Below are positions 6,671-9,233 of a stretch of 9,233 nucleotides of DNA, piece by piece; the stretch's first letter is position 1; the number at the start of each line of letters is the position of its first letter. A program made the translations under genes and the position numbers. This DNA comes from Anaerolineales bacterium (GTDB lineage: Bacteria; Chloroflexota; Anaerolineae; Anaerolineales; E44-bin32): assembly GCA_011772595.1 (NCBI GenBank), contig WVZH01000138.1, forward strand, positions 35,645-44,877, given 5' to 3'. The notes under the pieces are model-generated. The model did no database searches, was not told where the DNA came from, and saw only the letters and a list, made by a program, of their open reading frames with translations.

Positions 6671-7270
6671 TTACGATCCCTCCGGTTTCTTTAATTCTAG
6701 AAACAACTGCTGACCCTCCACCATCTCCGAGATTATCTTAAAACCTACGCCCTCGGCCAACCGCGCATAATAAGATACATCTCGCCCTCCTTCAGGCCAT
6801 AACACCCCATACACTGCGTCAATCTCACCATCAGGTAGCTTAACATTGAGCGGAAACACGGCCACATCCTTCTCTTCACTAATTCTCGGCGGAAAGACCG
6901 CGTCCCAGATCAAGAATCTCCCACCTGGACCAAGAACCCTGAAGACCTCTCTAAACACCTTCTCATGATCTACCCCTTCGATATACATCAATGTAAAGAA
7001 TGAGGTCACCGTACCGAAGGAGTTATCAAGGAAATGCATGTCTGTGGCATCCATGACGATCTTGAGTGGGCCGGCAGCCGCTTCTTCCAGTTCGCGTTTA
7101 CTCGGATCAATGGCGATGACCTGATCGCCTTTCAACCTCCCTATTACACCTCTACCACCTCCTCCGATATCCAAAACGAAGCCTTCAGCATGGAAGTCAT
7201 CAACAGTGACATCCTGCTTGTCAAAAAAGAAAAGACGATCCTCGGATATTTCCGGATGATAATCGTTCAC
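6671..7270 (-). CDS. Class I SAM-dependent methyltransferase
   Basis: The 199-residue protein has the Rossmann-type methyltransferase signature. Motif I VLDIGGGG at 32-39 binds the methionine end of SAM. Motif II ends in the acidic residue of VIAIDPS at 51-57. DATD at 74-77 contacts adenine, and RVLGPGGRFLIWD at 111-123 is the post-motif strand typical of Methyltransf_11/25. The N-terminus PEISEDRLFFFDKQDV looks like a conserved substrate-side cap of this subgroup. It starts at GTG 7268-7270, with GGAAGGTGA ending 3 bases before it. The substrate is unknown and could be a small metabolite. Genes downstream on the same strand encode the DinB protein and serine hydrolase. A gap of 87 bases with an AT-rich hexamer (TATATA at 6615-6620) means those may have their own promoter. 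Confidence 0.85.
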   Translation of the reverse strand: MNDYHPEISEDRLFFFDKQDVTVDDFHAEGFVLDIGGGGRGVIGRLKGDQVIAIDPSKRELEEAAAGPLKIVMDATDMHFLDNSFGTVTSFFTLMYIEGVDHEKVFREVFRVLGPGGRFLIWDAVFPPRISEEKDVAVFPLNVKLPDGEIDAVYGVLWPEGGRDVSYYARLAEGVGFKIISEMVEGQQLFLELKKPEGS

Positions 7271-7512
7271 TTCTCACCTTCCCTAGAACAGAGGGACAAA
7301 TATTCGTCCTACCGGTGCGTTTCAGCCACTGGGACGGCAGAGGTTTCAATGCATCTCAGAGTCGTTTAGTTTGCCCGGTCGACTGCAAGCTGTGTTTTGC
7401 CCTCATGATATCCTTTTCTTAAACCTACCCACTTCGTTTGAACTGTGCCGAAATGGATAGCTGTTCTTGTCGAGCTTGGCGTCCGAATCTTCAACAGCCC
7501 AACCAAGATGAC

Positions 7513-7911
7513 CTAAGAGCGGTCCTGGGGATCGCCGGGCAACCAATATTCCAGCTGAATGTTGTCCGGATCGCGAAATGCAACATACTTGTTCCCCGTA
7601 TGATACGTTTCGATGCCAGAGGTCGTCACACCAGCGGTCTTCAGTTGATTCGCGAGGGCATCCAGCGCCTGTTCATTGGGAGCGGTGAAGGCCAAGTGAT
7701 CGAGACCAATCCGAAACTCGTCGAACCGGTCATTATGAATGGGCTCATTGGAGGGGAATAGAAAGACAGTGACGCCGCCGACTCTGAAGGAAAAACCATC
7801 CGCGATGTCATTCAAGTCGAATCCCAGTAGTTCGCAATAGAAGGCGCGCGACTGGGCAGTGTCTGAAATGGTTAGAATAATGTGGTTGATACCGGAGGTT
7901 TCCATTCGCAT
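7513..7911 (-). CDS. VOC-superfamily (glyoxalase/dioxygenase fold) protein
   Basis: The 132-residue protein forms one vicinal oxygen chelate module pair. Strand 1 carries INHIILTISD with His10. The FYCELLGFDL block at 24-33 is the usual helix-turn. The second half begins LDHLAFTA with His72 and ends with FRDPDNIQLEYW, where Glu121 completes a possible 2-His-1-Glu metal site. Relatives include glyoxalase I, fosfomycin and bleomycin resistance proteins and ring-cleaving dioxygenases. Sequence alone does not choose between them. The ATG at 7909-7911 has only a weak AAGAA upstream, and the ATG two codons later is an alternative. It lies 8 bases after a small unidentified ORF and downstream of a broken acetyltransferase on the same strand, suggesting one transcript. 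Confidence 0.82.
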   Translation of the reverse strand: MRMETSGINHIILTISDTAQSRAFYCELLGFDLNDIADGFSFRVGGVTVFLFPSNEPIHNDRFDEFRIGLDHLAFTAPNEQALDALANQLKTAGVTTSGIETYHTGNKYVAFRDPDNIQLEYWLPGDPQDRS

Positions 7912-7919
7912 TTCTTGAT

Positions 7920-8114
7920 TCAGATTGTGATCTTGCCCTGGTGCCCCGTCAATTGAGAAAAAACTCTCGCTGCATTTCTGGCTCCCCTGGATATTGCGAT
8001 TAACTGATCAGGATTATCCCTGAGGAAGGGGGACCAGTGATTTGTCAGGCTGCCTTTCTCCATAGCCTTTACGGTGCCTGCAAGGTTCCCACTGTGCATC
8101 ACACAATCCGTCAA
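7920..8114 (-). CDS. Small unidentified ORF between GNAT and VOC genes
   Basis: The frame gives up to 64 residues from a TTG at 8112-8114, which overlaps the TGA of the acetyltransferase. An ATG at 8097-8099 gives 59. The peptide has a coding-like composition, with NHWSPFLRDNPDQL followed by a basic, probably helical ARNAARVFSQLTGHQ. I do not recognise a family. No strong ribosome binding site is visible, so translational coupling to the gene before it would be needed. The frame also stays open upstream into the acetyltransferase, so this could be the tail of a longer decayed gene. Its tight fit between two same-strand genes favours a real product only modestly. Confidence 0.35.
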   Translation of the reverse strand: MTDCVMHSGNLAGTVKAMEKGSLTNHWSPFLRDNPDQLIAISRGARNAARVFSQLTGHQGKITI

Positions 8115-8584
8115 TCCGTGGGCGCGTAATGGCGATAGCGAAGAAATCGCTCTCCGTGAAGCTCTACCTCGTCTTCGAACACAAATCCCAAGCGCGTCAA
8201 CACCCTATCTCGTCTCCGGCTGGGTGGCAGCAATACGATCACCGACTCGAATTTCATCTTCTCGAAGCCTTCAAAAATGATCTTGCGGTAAATGGCCTCT
8301 CCAATGCCCCAAAAGTCTGGATGCATGACCAACGCAAGATCATCCTCTTCGCTCTCAGGCTGTAAGCCTCCCCAACCCGCAAACCTGCCATCCACTACAA
8401 AGGCCCACGGACCGTAACCGTGATCAGCCCACAACTGCTCCTTGGCGGCAATGAACTTTTAGCAGTCAGCTTCAGTGAAACGGTCGCTCAGCAACGGCAT
8501 ATGTCGCTTCAATGACGGGTGGTTCATTAATTCAATAATGTCGATTTTATCGACCTCAGTCAATCGCTTGAAGGAGATGTCCAT
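8111..8584 (-). pseudogene. GNAT acetyltransferase interrupted by an in-frame TAA
   Basis: Read from ATG 8582-8584, the frame encodes MDISFKRLTEVDKIDIIELM and continues to DRFTEADC, then meets TAA (plus-strand 8459-8461) at codon 42. It goes on in the same frame with KFIAAKEQLW for 115 more residues, giving a normal GNAT length of about 157. The part after the stop holds the fold core: GPWAFVVDGRFAGWGGL (strands 2-3), then LVMHPDFWGIGEAIYRKI, the acetyl-CoA pyrophosphate loop region, and a C-terminal LTRLGF. TAA is one base from CAA (Gln), which suits the position. A restart at TTG 8432-8434 behind AAGGAG would make a 107-residue protein lacking strand 1 and helices 1-2, probably inactive. 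A sequencing error or readthrough are the alternatives. The substrate is unknown. Confidence 0.75.
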
Positions 8585-8817
8585 ATGGTTAGCTTGATAT
8601 CCTCACGGTTTTATCTGGTAATCTCATGACTTTAAGTTTCGCCGCACTGCTAATTTCGGCTCTTACTTTGCCACATCCCATATTCAGATCTGTCAATGTC
8701 TAATCGATCTGCCCGTGGGATTACTCGTCGCGAATTGTTGTGCGGTGATGATAGTCAGTTTCTGATCTCTTGCTTTGATCCCCTAAAACCATAGTCTTTG
8801 TTCCGGCCCGAACGCCT

Positions 8818-9135
8818 TCAAACAAGCCTTACTTGGTATCCCCCTTCTACTGGATCGTCGAACACTCTCAAGCTATCCAGTAAAGTTGATTGTTTCACCT
8901 CCTGGTGAAAAAATGAAGAGAACCTCAACTTGTAACCGCCAATGACTCCAAGAACTACCCTCCACACGATATGCGGGATGGTTGAGAAACCCAGCAGTTC
9001 AAGAACCGGGGTGCGACTCAGAAGAGTAAAGGGGATGCATCCACCCGATATGGTGACAATCCCATTCAAGATCCCTGCCAACAAACTACCTATGATCCCA
9101 ATACCCATGGCTTTGGATATTGTCGAGGGATTCAT
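8818..9135 (-). CDS. Small predicted membrane protein, unidentified
   Basis: The 105-residue protein has a hydrophobic, glycine-rich segment at about residues 9-40 (GIGIIGSLLAGILNGIVTIS, then GCIPFTLL). A second lies at about 54-68 (PHIVWRVVLGVIGGY), followed by a soluble tail of about 35 residues. It is probably inserted in the cytoplasmic membrane with two or three helices. GGAGAG lies directly before the ATG at 9133-9135, a close but usable ribosome binding site. It starts 24 bases after the stop of the frame that enters from the right edge, so the two may be co-transcribed. I recognise no family. Composition and start support a real gene. Confidence 0.5.
   Translation of the reverse strand: MNPSTISKAMGIGIIGSLLAGILNGIVTISGGCIPFTLLSRTPVLELLGFSTIPHIVWRVVLGVIGGYKLRFSSFFHQEVKQSTLLDSLRVFDDPVEGGYQVRLV
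8893..8910. repeat. Perfect hairpin containing AGGAGGTGA on the minus strand
   Basis: TTTCACC at 8893-8899 and GGTGAAA at 8904-8910 pair fully around TCCT. On the minus strand the element reads as a stem enclosing AGGAGGTGA, an excellent match to the anti-Shine-Dalgarno. No start codon follows at a useful distance, and the bases are also the codons for His-Gln-Glu-Val-Lys in the membrane protein. It is therefore probably coincidental coding sequence. Confidence 0.3.
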
Positions 9136-9159
9136 CTCTCTCCGATAATCTCATTCAGA

Positions 9160-9233
9160 TCAGATATCGAATGCCCACTCTCCACTACGCATAACCGGCT
9201 CAGCCACACCATCCTCTGTCAGTCCATCAACAT
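9160..9233 (-). CDS. C-terminal end of a gene entering from the right edge
   Basis: On the minus strand the only frame open at the edge reads 23 residues, VDGLTEDGVAEP then VMRSGEWAFDI, and stops at TGA (plus-strand 9160-9162). The other two frames stop within the first few codons. The composition looks coding, and the spacing to the next gene (24 bases) fits an operon. It is too short to assign a family. Confidence 0.35.
   Translation of the reverse strand, partial: VDGLTEDGVAEPVMRSGEWAFDI

Noticed and set aside
7356..7406. 16-codon minus-strand ORF (MRAKHSLQSTGQTKRL) with AAGGA before its ATG, upstream of the methyltransferase.
   Set aside because: Too short to distinguish from chance. 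It has no recognisable features, such as repeated codons, that would mark a leader peptide.
4971..8584. Integron cassette array, because many single small enzymes lie in one direction.
   Set aside because: No integrase and no attC-like inverted sites were seen between genes. Two genes overlap and others are widely spaced, which is unlike a cassette array.
8668..8696. Consensus TTGACA on the minus strand (8691-8696) upstream of the acetyltransferase.
   Set aside because: No acceptable -10 hexamer occurs 16-18 bases downstream (TGGCAA region), so a promoter cannot be claimed.

Overview
The window is bacterial. Shine-Dalgarno sequences precede most genes, one gene product carries a lipoprotein signal, and the base composition looks balanced. 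Twelve genes or gene remnants can be read with reasonable support, and eleven of these lie on the minus strand; only the FAD-dependent oxidoreductase is on the plus strand. No rRNA, tRNA, CRISPR array, transposase, integrase or phage gene was seen. The tandem ACT protein, the TolB-like propeller lipoprotein and the run of stand-alone small-molecule enzymes suggest an environmental bacterium, perhaps Chloroflexota-like. That placement is a weak inference.

Layout from left to right. Positions 1-160 hold only unresolved open frames at the window edge. A shortened DUF385-type (deazaflavin-dependent reductase-like) remnant (161-445, -) is followed by a two-ACT-domain protein (544-912, -). A stretch of about 570 bases without a gene, containing two hairpins and weak promoter-like sites, leads to the FAD oxidoreductase (1486-2586, +). 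Next, transcribed leftwards, is a two-gene unit: a PadR-family repressor (3195-3581) and a small two-helix membrane protein (2885-3181). Its promoter has a consensus -35 and a near-consensus -10 and lies inside a 16-bp-arm palindrome, so autoregulation is likely. A propeller lipoprotein (3692-4666, -) follows.

From 4743 to 7911 there is a series of minus-strand enzymes: a possible small membrane protein, a cytoplasmic beta-lactamase-fold serine hydrolase overlapping a DinB-family protein by 4 nt, a class I SAM methyltransferase and a VOC (glyoxalase-fold) protein. Further right are a small unidentified ORF, a GNAT acetyltransferase broken by an in-frame TAA, a small membrane protein and the end of another gene at the right edge.

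Functionally this looks like an accessory stretch of self-contained modifying or detoxifying enzymes (GNAT, VOC, methyltransferase, DinB, serine hydrolase) plus a PadR-controlled membrane protein. No shared pathway can be shown. The best-supported oddities are the PadR operator/promoter architecture, the nonsense codon in the acetyltransferase and the degenerate DUF385-like gene. I do not see convincing evidence of a wholly new multi-gene system.
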